39,425 nucleotides of DNA, taken from assembly GCF_002803155.1 (NCBI RefSeq), contig NZ_NNBP01000049.1, positions 1 to 39,425 on the forward strand, given 5' to 3'. The notes beneath the pieces are model-generated. The model was not told where the DNA came from, did not search any database, and saw only the letters and a program-made list of their open reading frames with translations. Origin of the DNA: Streptomyces sp. CB02959 (GTDB lineage: Bacteria > Actinomycetota > Actinomycetes > Streptomycetales > Streptomycetaceae). Positions 8,754 through 17,347 of this stretch are shown piece after piece; the stretch's first letter is position 1, and each line of letters starts with the position of its first letter. Position numbers and translations under genes: made by a program.

Positions 8754-9323
8754 ATGGACACCGGCAGTGCAGCGCTGGTCGTGATCGACCTGCAGAACGG
8801 ATTCGTCAACCACCACAGTCGCCATGTGGTCCCCGTGGTGTGCGACCTTGTCGCCCGCTGGTCCGATGCAGGCCGACCGGTGCTCTTCACCCGTTACTTC
8901 AACCACCCCGGCAGCGCCTACGAACGCTTCTTCCAGTGGAACCGCCTCCAAGGGCCGCCCGAGACCGACATCGTCCCCGAACTCGTCGGCCCCGCCGCCA
9001 ACGCCCACGCGACCCTCGACAAGACCGGCTACACCCTCTTCACCCCGGAAGCCACCGACCTGATCCATCGCGAGGGATGGACCGACCTGGTCTTCTGCGG
9101 CATCGCCACCGAAAGCTGCGTCCTGAAATCCGCCGCAGACGCCTTCGAACTCGGCTACGCACCCACGGTCATCACCGACGCCTGCGCCAGCGACGCCGGC
9201 CCCGACGTGCACGACGCCGGTCTGGTCGTCGCCCGCCGCCTGATCGGTGCAGGGCAACTCGTCACCAAAGACCACGTGATCGCCCAAATCCCCACACCCT
9301 GCAACGTATCGGTGCTGGAATAA
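8754..9323 (+). CDS. Isochorismatase-family cysteine hydrolase
   Basis: 189 aa, the usual family length. The catalytic triad is visible: D12 in VVIDLQNGF, K90 in DKTGYTLF and C122 in GIATESCVLKSA. Members hydrolyse vinyl ethers or amides such as nicotinamide, ureido acids and isochorismate; the exact substrate is not evident. The start has a GAGGAGGCAGAAG site just upstream. It follows the regulator by 22 bases and precedes the FAD oxidoreductase by 4, so it is one transcription unit. With nucleotide genes opposite, a nicotinamidase-like or ureidase-like role is possible but unproven. Confidence 0.9.
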   Translation: MDTGSAALVVIDLQNGFVNHHSRHVVPVVCDLVARWSDAGRPVLFTRYFNHPGSAYERFFQWNRLQGPPETDIVPELVGPAANAHATLDKTGYTLFTPEATDLIHREGWTDLVFCGIATESCVLKSAADAFELGYAPTVITDACASDAGPDVHDAGLVVARRLIGAGQLVTKDHVIAQIPTPCNVSVLE

Positions 9324-9327
9324 GCCC

Positions 9328-10248
9328 ATGGCCGCCACCCCAGCGAACACCCCGCACACCACCGACACCGACGTCGACCTGATCGTCATCGGCGGAGGCC
9401 CAGCGGGCTGCGCCGCCGCCCTTACCGCGGCCGGCGTCGGCATGCGCTCCGTGCTGGTCGAGCAGGACGACGTCCTGTGCCGAAACCTGCACCGGATCCC
9501 CGCGCTCAACAACGTCCTGGGAGGACACAGCAACGGCCCCGATCTCGCCGACTCCATAGCGAAGGACCTGGCCCGCACACCGCTGTGTCACCTCGAACTG
9601 GGGCGCCGCGCAACGCAGATCCGCGCCTTCGACCACCACGTCGCCATCACCCTCGACACCGACGTCCGCCTCACCGCCCCGCACGCGGTCCTCGCCACCG
9701 GCGTCGGCCCCCTCCAACCCCGCGATGTTCCCTGGATCACCGCCCCACCGGAACTGACCCTGCCCCCGCTGTGGCAGGAACCGATCAATGCCGAAGGGCG
9801 GACCCTCCTCGTCCTGGGCGGCGACCGCCCCATCGGGACCTTCCTACGCGCCCACCCCGATACCGACACCCAACTCCTCGTGGCATACCCGGCAAACGAC
9901 GACTACAAGGTCGACGAAATCCGCGACGACCCCCGCGTCACGCTCCTCCCCGTCCAACACGTCACGATGCATCCGACACAAGGGCCAACGGTCACAGCCG
10001 ACATGGAGAGCCGGGACGGGCAACGCAAAACCGTCTCCGCCGATGCCGCGTTCCTCAGCCTCGGCAGCGCCCCAACCGCCCCGCCCGGCGACCTTGCCCG
10101 TGACACCGCCGGCTACTGTCCGCCCTCCGATCAACACCCGCGCATCGTCGTTGCTGGTGATCTGCGGTCGGCCCGCTTCCAGCGGATCATGACGGCCATC
10201 GGATCCGGCAGCGAAGCCGCCCTGCGGGCGTACTACGTGACTCGGTAG
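9328..10248 (+). CDS. FAD-dependent NAD(P)/thioredoxin-reductase-like oxidoreductase without CxxC
   Basis: 306 aa with an N-terminal FAD-binding DLIVIGGGPAGCAA (GGGPAG at residues 22-27), a LATGVGPLQP segment, a second dinucleotide fold with LLVLGGDRPIG, and a C-terminal IVVAGDLRSARF that fits the FAD-contacting GD motif. The layout matches the thioredoxin-reductase superfamily, but no CxxC redox pair is seen in the NAD(P) domain. It resembles the cysteine-free members that reduce other acceptors. It is the last gene of the plus-strand unit. The substrate is unknown; it may oxidise or reduce the pathway product. Confidence 0.85.
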   Translation: MAATPANTPHTTDTDVDLIVIGGGPAGCAAALTAAGVGMRSVLVEQDDVLCRNLHRIPALNNVLGGHSNGPDLADSIAKDLARTPLCHLELGRRATQIRAFDHHVAITLDTDVRLTAPHAVLATGVGPLQPRDVPWITAPPELTLPPLWQEPINAEGRTLLVLGGDRPIGTFLRAHPDTDTQLLVAYPANDDYKVDEIRDDPRVTLLPVQHVTMHPTQGPTVTADMESRDGQRKTVSADAAFLSLGSAPTAPPGDLARDTAGYCPPSDQHPRIVVAGDLRSARFQRIMTAIGSGSEAALRAYYVTR

Positions 10249-10250
10249 GG

Positions 10251-10415
10251 GTGCCGGCGTCGCGTACGCGGGCGGCTACCTGGGCGAGGGGGGATAGTGG
10301 CGCGCTGGTAGAGCGGCTCGAGAAGCTGGTGGGCGAGGGCTGGCTTCCCCGCTCGCGACGCCGGCTGCCTGGCCAGCGCTCCGCATTGCCATATGGGGCA
10401 TTTGGGGAAAAGTAG
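10251..10415 (+). CDS. Possible small ORF of 54 aa
   Basis: A frame from GTG 10251 to TAG 10413-10415 encodes a basic peptide containing VERLEKLVGEGWLPRSRRR. It ends four bases before the next ORF, which suggests coupling. It has no clear ribosome-binding site and could be the tail of a damaged gene. Not recognised. Confidence 0.25.
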   Translation: MPASRTRAATWARGDSGALVERLEKLVGEGWLPRSRRRLPGQRSALPYGAFGEK

Positions 10416-10419
10416 CTAT

Positions 10420-10881
10420 ATGGGAGAAAAGTCGAGCCTGGCGGAAGTGGTGGACCTGGCCGAGCAGCTTCACCGCCGCCCTTCGGAGCGTGACTTTGAG
10501 AGCCCTCCCATCACCGTGCGCGATCAGAGCGAGAGCTCTTCTGCCGAGCAGCGTACGGCCGCGGCGGGGGAGGTACTGCGTGCTGTGATCAGGCGGATAG
10601 GGCCGCCGACTTTGTACGGCGGTGCCGCCGCCGGCCTCGCCGTTCGGTGGCGCAGCGAGGAGCAAACGGTTCTGCTGGACTGCGGTATCCGGGGGCTGCG
10701 GCTTTCGGTGTGGCACACGGTAGAGCTGGAAGCTCGGGAGGAGGCGTGCTCCAAGCAGGGCGAGTGTGTCGATCCGTCCTCGTATTACGGGCGCCTGCCG
10801 TATCTGTGGCTGCTCTACCGAGGGGTGGGCAGTCCTCCGCTCACCTTGCCAGCGGTTGAGACGGCGCCCGATTGGCACTGA
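10420..10881 (+). CDS. Hypothetical protein, possibly truncated by an IS
   Basis: 153 aa from the ATG at 10420; an in-frame ATG at 10393 is possible but would overlap the preceding ORF. Codon use is G/C-biased in the third position, supporting real coding. It starts MGEKSSLAEVVDLAEQL, has an alanine-rich helix, a predicted beta region around TVLLDCGIRGLRLSVW, and ends APDWH. No family is recognised. The stop codon's last two bases coincide with the first bases of the IS5-family copy, so the natural C-terminus may have been lost to the insertion. Confidence 0.5.
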   Translation: MGEKSSLAEVVDLAEQLHRRPSERDFESPPITVRDQSESSSAEQRTAAAGEVLRAVIRRIGPPTLYGGAAAGLAVRWRSEEQTVLLDCGIRGLRLSVWHTVELEAREEACSKQGECVDPSSYYGRLPYLWLLYRGVGSPPLTLPAVETAPDWH

Positions 10882-11766
10882 GCCGTTTCCAAGCTGGCGT
10901 TGCTGACGCGAGTTGGACGGTCCTGCGCAAGGGTGAAGCTCCTGGTAGACGGGTTCTCGACCAAGATCACCCGTGCCCGCCAGGAGCTTCGTGTGCTTGC
11001 CTATCCGTCCTCGATCGATCTGTCCAGCCGCACTCTGCGGTTCCTGACGGGGCAACCGGCCGTGAGGAGGCAGGAGATCGGGACGCGGTGGCAACGTCTC
11101 TCCGCTGCACGCCAGGCCCTGCTCGCCCTGGCTCACCTGCGGTGCGGTGACACCTATGCCCAGCTCGCCGCCGGGTTCGGCATCGGAATCGCAACCGTCT
11201 TCCGCTACATACGGGAAGCCGTCGAGGTCCTGTCCGCCCCCGCCCCGTCCCTGGCCGAGGCGATGAGGACGATCCGGGCGAAGGCGTTCCTCATCCTCGA
11301 CGGCACCCTGCTGCCGATCGACCGCATCGCCACCGACACCCCGTACTACTCGGGAAAACACAAACGCCACAGAGAGAACGTCCAGGTCCCCACCGATGAT
11401 CCGTTCGGCCGTCTGCTGCGGGCCTCGCCCGCACTGCCCGGCTCGACCCACGACCTCACCGCCGCCAGGCGGCACGGGATCACCGAAGCCCTTGCCGACG
11501 CGGGACTCAAATGCTGGGCCGACAAGGCGTATCAAGACGCCGGCGGGCCCGTCCGGGTTCCGTTCCGAGGCCGCCGTCTCAAGCGATGGAACCGCCGCCA
11601 CAACACCACCCACACCAAGAACCGCTGCGTCGGTGAGCAGGCCATGGCCACCCTCAAGGGCCGGCGTCTCCTTCGGAAGCTTCGCTGCAGCACGAACCGC
11701 ATCACCGACGTCGTGACAGCCGTCCTGGTCCTTCACCACGCATCAGCCTGAGGTTGGAAAACGCTC
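10880..11766 (+). mobile_element. IS5-family insertion sequence, copy 1 (degenerating)
   Basis: Nearly identical to 33242-34126 (copy 2), in the same orientation. Ends are imperfect inverted repeats: left GAGCCGTTTCCAAGCT, right (reverse complement) GAGCGTTTTCCAACCT, 13 of 16 matching. Relative to copy 2 it lacks one base near 10909 and carries a 3-base insertion near 11397. It interrupts the serine recombinase on its right. No clear target-site duplication was found. Confidence 0.85.
10933..11751 (+). CDS. IS5-family transposase (copy 1, probably impaired)
   Basis: 272 aa from the GTG equivalent to the copy 2 start. It has an N-terminal helix-turn-helix around YAQLAAGFGIGIATVFRYI and a DDE catalytic domain: LILDGTLLPID, GSTHDLTAARRHG and CVGEQAMATLKGRR. 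Compared with copy 2 it has several radical changes clustered at residues about 137-160 (YYSGKHKRHREN, VPTDDPFGRLLRASP) plus one extra residue. These alter a normally conserved block, so activity is doubtful although the frame is open. Confidence 0.85.
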   Translation: MKLLVDGFSTKITRARQELRVLAYPSSIDLSSRTLRFLTGQPAVRRQEIGTRWQRLSAARQALLALAHLRCGDTYAQLAAGFGIGIATVFRYIREAVEVLSAPAPSLAEAMRTIRAKAFLILDGTLLPIDRIATDTPYYSGKHKRHRENVQVPTDDPFGRLLRASPALPGSTHDLTAARRHGITEALADAGLKCWADKAYQDAGGPVRVPFRGRRLKRWNRRHNTTHTKNRCVGEQAMATLKGRRLLRKLRCSTNRITDVVTAVLVLHHASA

Positions 11767-12789
11767 ATTCATAGTTGCGGATGATTTTCCCGGTCCTGCG
11801 TTGCTTGTAGCGGTGCCCGACGAGACCGCGGTGGCACTTGTTGCAGCGCAGGATGCCGGAGAGGAAGTACCTGACGACCGGCGTCGCACCCGACTCTCCC
11901 GGTTTGATGCCGGCCTTCTGCCGTCGGCGCTGCAGTTCGAACTGGACCTGGGACCAGTTCTTGGGAGTGACGATGGGCTCCCACGCCCCGAGCAACGGTC
12001 GCCCGTGCTCGTCGAACAGCACCAGGGTCCAACCATCCCCTGCTGTGACCGCGTTCACACGGTGCCGACCTGCGTAGGAGACCATGCCCGCGTATCGCGG
12101 GTTGCGGAGCATCTTGGCGACCATGGTGGAGGGCCAGGTCTTCGCCGCAGGTGGCTCGATCCCCTCGGAGTTGAACGCCTTGGCGATGCTGTACGCGGAT
12201 TCGCCGGCCGGAAGTCCTGGAAGATGCGGGTGACGAGGTCGGCCTCATCGGGAACCAGCTGCCCTTTGCGCTCTCCCTTACGCACCCATCCGTAGGCGAT
12301 CCGCCCCTGGACCTGACCGTTCTGGGCGGCGGAGAGGTGCTGGCGGGCAACGCGGCGCGCGGTGTCCTCCGAGGACTTGAGCGCCATCACGCACATCATG
12401 CGAGCCATGTGGCGGTCGCTGTCGTTGATCAGGTTCATCCGACTGCCGGTGGCTGCGGTCACCGGACGCTTGACGTACTCGACGGTGTCGATGAGGTCTT
12501 CGAGGTCCCGTGGCTGGCGCACGAGGCGGTCGAGGTCGTAGAAGATGACGCCGTCGATCACGCCGAGGGTGAGGTCGGCGAGGAGCTGACGGAACTCGGG
12601 CCGCAGGACGACCCAGTCGATGGTGCCGTCGGGCTTGGCGATCTTGCGCTTTTTGAATGCGGAGGTGTCGTTCTCCCGGTAGATCTTGGAGAACGGACCC
12701 CAGCCGAGGCGGGTTCGGCTGTCTTCGGCATCCTCTAGCTGGCGGTCGACGCCGGCCTCCAAGTCGAAGCGGTCGGAGGAGATGCGGAG
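11765..12789 (-). pseudogene. Large serine recombinase, broken
   Basis: Reading from 12789 the frame gives LRISSDRFDLEAGVDRQ, containing the catalytic serine of large serine recombinases, then FYDLDRLVRQPRDLEDLID and the recombinase domain. Around 12205-12213 the frame shifts by one base: the conserved continuation GESAYSIAKAFNSEGI to AKMLRNPRYAGMV and a zinc-ribbon-like LRCNKCHRGL lies in another frame. Directly upstream of LRISSD an in-frame TAA (12792-12790) occupies the place of the tyrosine usual in YLRISSD, suggesting a nonsense change. The 3' end is cut by IS5 copy 1 at 11766. It likely integrated or excised a mobile element once and is now inactive. The open frame just upstream (TIAWEDFEVPAHARGG and on) is unassigned. 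Confidence 0.8.
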
Positions 12790-13038
12790 TTAGGTGCCTG
12801 GGCGCTTCGGGGCGTACGTGGCGAGGTGGTCGTGGAGGTTCAGGGTGACCTGTCCGCCGCGGGCGTGTGCGGGGACTTCGAAGTCCTCCCAGGCGATGGT
12901 GAGGGCGGTTGCTGGCGCGGTGTCGGCTCCTGGTGCTCGATGGCTCCGATACCGGGCACTCTCCGTCGAACCCCGCGACTGGGCGATGCTGCGGATCCCC
13001 CGTAGAATCCGCGCCCTCTCAGATGGATACTGATCACC

Positions 13039-13182
13039 ATGCGAGTTGACTTCAATCCTGCCGAGATGCCCCGCAATGACTTCTACAAACTGTTGACCGC
13101 CACGGTCGTGCCGCGGCCGATCGCCTGGGTGTCGACCGTGACCCAGGAGGGGACGGCGAACCTTGCCCCTGCGAGGTTCTGA
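13039..13182 (+). pseudogene. Flavin reductase-like (FMN split-barrel) gene, 3'-truncated
   Basis: The ATG at 13039 opens a frame MRVDFNPAEMPRNDFYKLL, then ATVVPRPIAWVST and GTANLAP, which closely resembles the start of flavin reductase/DUF-type FMN-binding split-barrel proteins of about 200 aa. Similarity stops after residue 44 (about 13170) and a stop follows at 13180-13182. The rest is not found on either side, so the gene was cut by a rearrangement at about 13171. Confidence 0.7.
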
Positions 13183-13534
13183 GGAAAGCGGTATCGGTTG
13201 GGCGGACGTTAGTCCAGGTCAGCGGGTTGGGGCAAGGGGGAGTGGCGTTGGGGGCTGGTGCCTGCTCGACCTCTTACACGGGCCAGCACCAGGGCGATCG
13301 ACGAGCGCCAGCCGTTCAGCCGAAGTGTGCCGCAAGGGTAATTCTCCGTCTTTCAGCCTCGTGCTGATTTATGCAGCTGATTCTCCCCACGCGCTCCCCA
13401 GCGGCCGTGATACTCCCCAGATTCTCCCCAGGAAGCTCCATGATCACGGCCGGAATTGAGGTGCGGGAGCGACCATCGCCGGGGGCACGCCCAGTGATTG
13501 CCGGCGTGGGCGAGGGCGCAGTGGTCGCTACCGA
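13183..13534. other. Non-coding junction stretch with CTCCCCA repeats
   Basis: No credible gene in this 350-base stretch between the flavin-reductase stump and the IS701-family element. From 13381 to 13431 it holds four copies of CTCCCCA, arranged as TTCTCCCCAC, GCTCCCCAG, ACTCCCCAG and TTCTCCCCAG. Clustered short repeats like these are seen at the ends of some insertion sequences, so this may be the end of a lost element. That is an inference. Confidence 0.4.
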
Positions 13535-13599
13535 CTAGCGGTGGTTTGTTGACGGCGGAGTGTGTCTGCGCTATTGCTCCTTGTAGGGGGTGTGGTGCC

Positions 13600-15046
13600 A
13601 TGACCGCTCGTGTTCCGTGTCCGCCGGCGCCGGGTCCGCTGGAAGGCTATGCCGCTCGCTTCGACGACTTGTTCGGCACGCTGGCTCAACGCAGAGGATT
13701 CCGGCAGTACTTGACAGGGGTGCTCGCACCGCGGGATCGGAACAAGACACTGACGTCTTTGGCGGGCGCCGAGCCGGTCGTCGGAGCCCAGCACCGGGCC
13801 GTGCAGCGTCTGCAGTTCTTCCTGTCGGAGTCGACATGGGACTGCGAACGGATCAACGACCGGCGCCTGGAACTTCTCCTGGACGACGCGGCGACCGCGC
13901 CGCACGAACAGGGTGTGCTGGTCATCGACGACTCCGGCGACCGCAAGGACGGGAAAGCGACCGCACACGTGGGCCACCAGTGGCTGGGTCGGTACGGCAA
14001 GACCGACAACGGTGTGGTCACCGTGACCACTCTGTGGGCCGACGAGCGCATGTACTACCCACTGCACGCGGTGCCCTACACCCCGGCCCACCACTTCCCC
14101 AAGGGCAAGAACGACCCAGCCTTCCGCACCAAATGGCGGATCGCCGCCGCCCTGGCAGGCCAGGCGCAGGCCGCGGGCATCGCGTTCCGCGCGGCGGTCG
14201 CGGACTGCGCCTACGGCGATGTGGACGCCTTCCGCGGCGAACTGAGCCAGGCAGGGGTGCCGTTCGTCATGGCCCTCAAACGCCGTCGCGGGGTGTGGGC
14301 CTACGGCGACCAGGCGTACACCCCTCTCGACGCTGCCCGGAGCCTGGCGTGGAACGGTCCGGACGACCCCCGCGACTGGAGCCCGGTCACCCGCACTTTC
14401 CGCGACGGACACACCGCTACCTGGTGGGCCGCCGACGCCACGTTGGGATGGTGGGGCCCAGACGGGACGACACGGCTGGTGGTGGCCACCACCGATCCGG
14501 CCACACTGCCGGACAAGGGCACCTGGTACCTGGCCACCGACCTGCCCCGGCCACAGGGCCCGCGGGCGGCTGACACCCCCCAACCGCCGGCCGACCTCGC
14601 CGAAGTCGTCCGCATCTACGCCGTCCGCAACTGGATCGAGCAAAGCTACAAACAAGTCAAGGACGAACTCGGCTGGGCCGACTTCCAAGTACGCTCCGAT
14701 ATCGCGATCCGGCGCCACCAGACCCTGGTCAACTGCGCGTTCTCTTTCTGCTGGGACACCTGGTTCGACCAACCAGACCCACCCGAACCCCCATCGGAGT
14801 CTCCAACCGACGCAACCAACCGCCGCAACGAGCGGACAGAGAGGGGGACCACCCGCTTCCCACCAGCCCCAACCGCCCTGCTGGCCCAAGGCGATTCGCC
14901 AAGTCCGCAGCTGGCTGACTCCGTCGATCACCTTACGGCGCTGGTGGCAGGCATGGTCCAACAAACCACCCCCCAACCAACTACAGGCACTGATCGACGC
15001 AGTCACCACAGGGAAACCCATCAACCTCTACCGCCCTGATTACTGA
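13600..15046 (+). pseudogene. IS701-family transposase, frameshifted near the C-terminus
   Basis: Start ATG 13600 with a GGGGG ribosome-binding stretch. The DDE nuclease signature is seen in VLVIDDSGDRKDGKATAHV, VADCAYGDVDAFRGEL and NWIEQSYKQVKDELGWADFQ. The open frame runs to 15039, but from about 14849 the typical family C-terminus is in the next frame: WPKAIRQVRSWLTP, then ALIDAVTTGKPINLYRPD, with a stop at 15044-15046. The shift is best placed in the GGGGG run at about 14845-14849, as one extra G. Sequencing error is possible. The native stop was a TAA split by the IS630 insertion. Confidence 0.8.
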
Positions 15047-15954
15047 CTTCAGCTCGTTGGGGTGAATCCTTGCGAAGTCGCTGATGGGCGTGGGCGGGTG
15101 GCTGTATTCGTGGTGTGTGAGATATGCGGATGGGGGCGGGCTGACTCCTGCGGGACGTCAGCGCCGGGAGACGGTACGGATGCAGGCGGCTGAACTGTTC
15201 GAGCAGATGGTCAAGCCATCGGAAGTTGCACGTCGGCTTCGGGTGAGCGTGAAGTCGGCTTATCAGTGGCATCAGTTGTGGCGGGACGGTGGTGTGCAGG
15301 CTCTGGCCTCCCGCGGTCCGAGCGGGAGCCGGTGCCGGCTGTCCCCGCGGTGTCTGGAGAAGCTGGCCACGTATCTGGAGGAGGGGCCGGCCGCTCACGG
15401 TTGGGTGGAAGACCAGGTGTGGACCGCATCGAGGGTGGCCACGTTGATCGGCAGGAAGTTCCACGTCTCCTACAGCGTCTCGGGTGCCACCCGGTTGATG
15501 CACCGGCTCGGGTTCTCCCCGCAGGTGCCCGCCCGGCGGGTCGCCGAGCGCGACGAGCAGGCCGTGAGCGTGTGGCGGGAGGTGACCTGGGCGGAGGTAA
15601 AAGGACCCGGGCGGCCTGCCGGGGCTACGTCTGCTTCGAGGACGAAGCCGGCTTCACCCGACGGCCGCCCCGGGGACGGACGTGGGGCCGGCGCGGCCGA
15701 ACACCCGTCGTGACGGTCAGCGGCCGGCGTTCGGGACGGCTCTCACCCGACCTGAATCCCGTCGAGTGGGTATGGGCCCACGTCAAACGCAGCCTGACCA
15801 ACCTCGCCGTCATGGCCCTGGACCGACTCGAAGCCCTCGTCCGCAACCGACTCAAACGCCTCCAGTACCAGCCCGACAACCTCGACGGCTTCATAACGGG
15901 CACCGGCCTCGCCCTCGACATCCCAACGTCACCCTGACCAGCCGAAGTCAGTAA
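15040..15954 (+). mobile_element. IS630-family element, internally deleted, nested in IS701
   Basis: Ends are inverted repeats: left CTGACTTCAGCT and right (reverse complement) CTGACTTCGGCT, each flanked by TA, the duplicated dinucleotide target of IS630/Tc1-type elements. Insertion occurred in the TAA stop of the IS701 transposase. At about 915 bases it is shorter than a full element because part of the transposase gene is missing. Confidence 0.85.
15117..15937 (+). pseudogene. IS630-family transposase with frameshift and catalytic deletion
   Basis: The N-terminal winged-helix region begins VRYADGGGLTPAGRQRRE, with PSEVARRLRVSVKSAYQWH. Near 15597-15600 the frame moves: the family continuation GYVCFEDEAGFTRRPPRG, then TPVVTVSGRRSGR, lies in another frame. 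VSGRRSGR then jumps directly to SPDLNPVEWVWAHVKR, so about 80 residues are gone, including the middle catalytic aspartate. The enzyme is dead by deletion, independent of the frameshift. Confidence 0.8.
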
Positions 15955-16005
15955 CAAACTACCGCTAGGCAGAGACGGCTTGGCAAGACCGGGGTTGGGG
16001 CTGGG

Positions 16006-17280
16006 TCATCCGGTCATTTCGTGGGCGGGGTTACGCGCGGAGGCGTCGTGTGTTTTCGGCGGGGTCATCCTCGGGTCGTCGCCAGCTAAACGCCTGAGTA
16101 TCGGGGCGGTAGCTGCGGTGGTGATGACGGTCATGACCACCATGAGGGTGAATAGCGGCTCGCGGATGACGCCGGTCTGGAGGCCGATGCTGAGCACGAC
16201 GAGTTCGGTGAGGCCGCGGCAGTTCATGAGCGTGCCGACGGCGGCCGCCCAGCGCCAGTCGGAGCCCGTGAGTCGGGCGGCGCCGGTCGCGCCGCCCCAC
16301 TTGCCGATAACGGCGACCGCCAGGATCGCCGCTTCCCAGCCCCACTGTCCGGCCGGCAGCGTGGAGAGGTCGGTGTGCAGGCCAGTGTCGACGAAGAACA
16401 GTGGTAGCAGGAGCGGCAGGACGACGGCGCGGATGCGTGCGGCGGTGCGCTCGATGGCGAGAAGGTCGCGGGGTGCGGTGACGCCGAACAGGAAGGCGCC
16501 GAGGGCGGGGTGCACGCCGATCTGGTCGGTGGCGTAGGCGCTGAGACACAGCCCGGCGAAGAGGAGCGCCAGGACGAGTTCGTCGCCGATGCAGCCGGCA
16601 CGCTCGACCAGGGCGCGCAGCAGAGGCCGCATGAGGGTGAGGCCGGCGGCGAAGGCCGCGGTCAAGGCGAGGGTGGTCAGGGCCGACAGAGCGGTGCCGG
16701 AGGTGGCCAGGGCGACAACGGCGGTGAGCAGGCACCAGGCGAGGGCGTCATTGGTGGCAGCACAGGCCAGGGCGAACGTGCCCAGGGAGGTGGTCTCCAG
16801 GCCGCGGTCGGCAAGGATCCGGGCGAGAACCGGGAAGGCGGTGATGCTCAGGGCAACGGCGACGAACAAGGTGAACGGCAGCCGGCCGACGCCGTCGGGT
16901 GCGAAGTGCGGGTAGAGGACGGCGGCAAGTGCGGCGCCGAGAGTCACGGGGAGCAGGAGTCCGGTGAGGCTGACTGCGGCCACGGCGCGGCGAGTGGTGC
17001 GCAGGCTGCAGAGGTCAAGTTCCAGTCCGATCAGGAACAGGAACGCCAGGAGACCGAGGTTGCCCAGGGTGGAGGTGATGGGCAGCACGGAGGGCGGCAG
17101 GAGGCGATGTTGGACGGCGGGGGCGAGCCAACCGAGCAGCGAGGGGCCGAGCAGGATCCCGGCCAGGATTTCGCCGATGACCGGCGGCTGGCCGAGCACC
17201 CGTACAGCACGCCCGCTGCACTGGCAGACGAGGACCACGACCGGAACGGCGAGGAGCACGGGCAACAGCGGGTCGGACAC
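16006..17280 (-). CDS. Cation:proton antiporter (CPA2/Kef-type)
   Basis: 424 aa from GTG 17280 with a GGAG site. About 12 hydrophobic segments span the protein, including GQPPVIGEILAGILLGPSLL, a hallmark of CPA2 Na+/H+ or K+/H+ antiporters, and HPALGAFLFGVTAP in the second half. There is no C-terminal TrkA domain, so it is the short membrane-only form. It probably exchanges monovalent cations for protons. It follows the DDAH-like gene by 67 bases on the same strand, as if at the tail of the natural-product operon, and could serve in self-protection or be incidental. Confidence 0.88.
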   Translation of the reverse strand: MSDPLLPVLLAVPVVVLVCQCSGRAVRVLGQPPVIGEILAGILLGPSLLGWLAPAVQHRLLPPSVLPITSTLGNLGLLAFLFLIGLELDLCSLRTTRRAVAAVSLTGLLLPVTLGAALAAVLYPHFAPDGVGRLPFTLFVAVALSITAFPVLARILADRGLETTSLGTFALACAATNDALAWCLLTAVVALATSGTALSALTTLALTAAFAAGLTLMRPLLRALVERAGCIGDELVLALLFAGLCLSAYATDQIGVHPALGAFLFGVTAPRDLLAIERTAARIRAVVLPLLLPLFFVDTGLHTDLSTLPAGQWGWEAAILAVAVIGKWGGATGAARLTGSDWRWAAAVGTLMNCRGLTELVVLSIGLQTGVIREPLFTLMVVMTVITTAATAPILRRLAGDDPRMTPPKTHDASARNPAHEMTG

Positions 17281-17347
17281 GTCAGCTCCAGGAGTCGGGC
17301 GAAGGACCGCCCGGCGCGGCGCGGCGGCCGGGCAGGGACGGGGTGGA

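Larger units (their letters stand above)
13535..15968 (+). mobile_element. IS701-family element with an IS630-family element inserted in its 3' end
   Basis: Left end CTAG followed by CGGTGGTTTGTT at 13535-13550. The right end, read in reverse complement, is CTAG followed by CGGTAGTTTGTT at 15968-15953. The outer CTAG on both sides fits a 4-base target duplication typical of IS701-type elements. Removing the nested IS630 element and one TA copy restores a transposase end of CGC CCT GAT TAA followed directly by the right inverted repeat. The element is inactive if the transposase frameshift is real. Confidence 0.85.

Noticed and set aside
12793..12960. Minus-strand open frame ending HLATYAPKRPGT before the recombinase.
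   Set aside because: It could be an upstream gene end or the recombinase N-terminus, but no family is recognised and no start is evident, so no separate feature is given.
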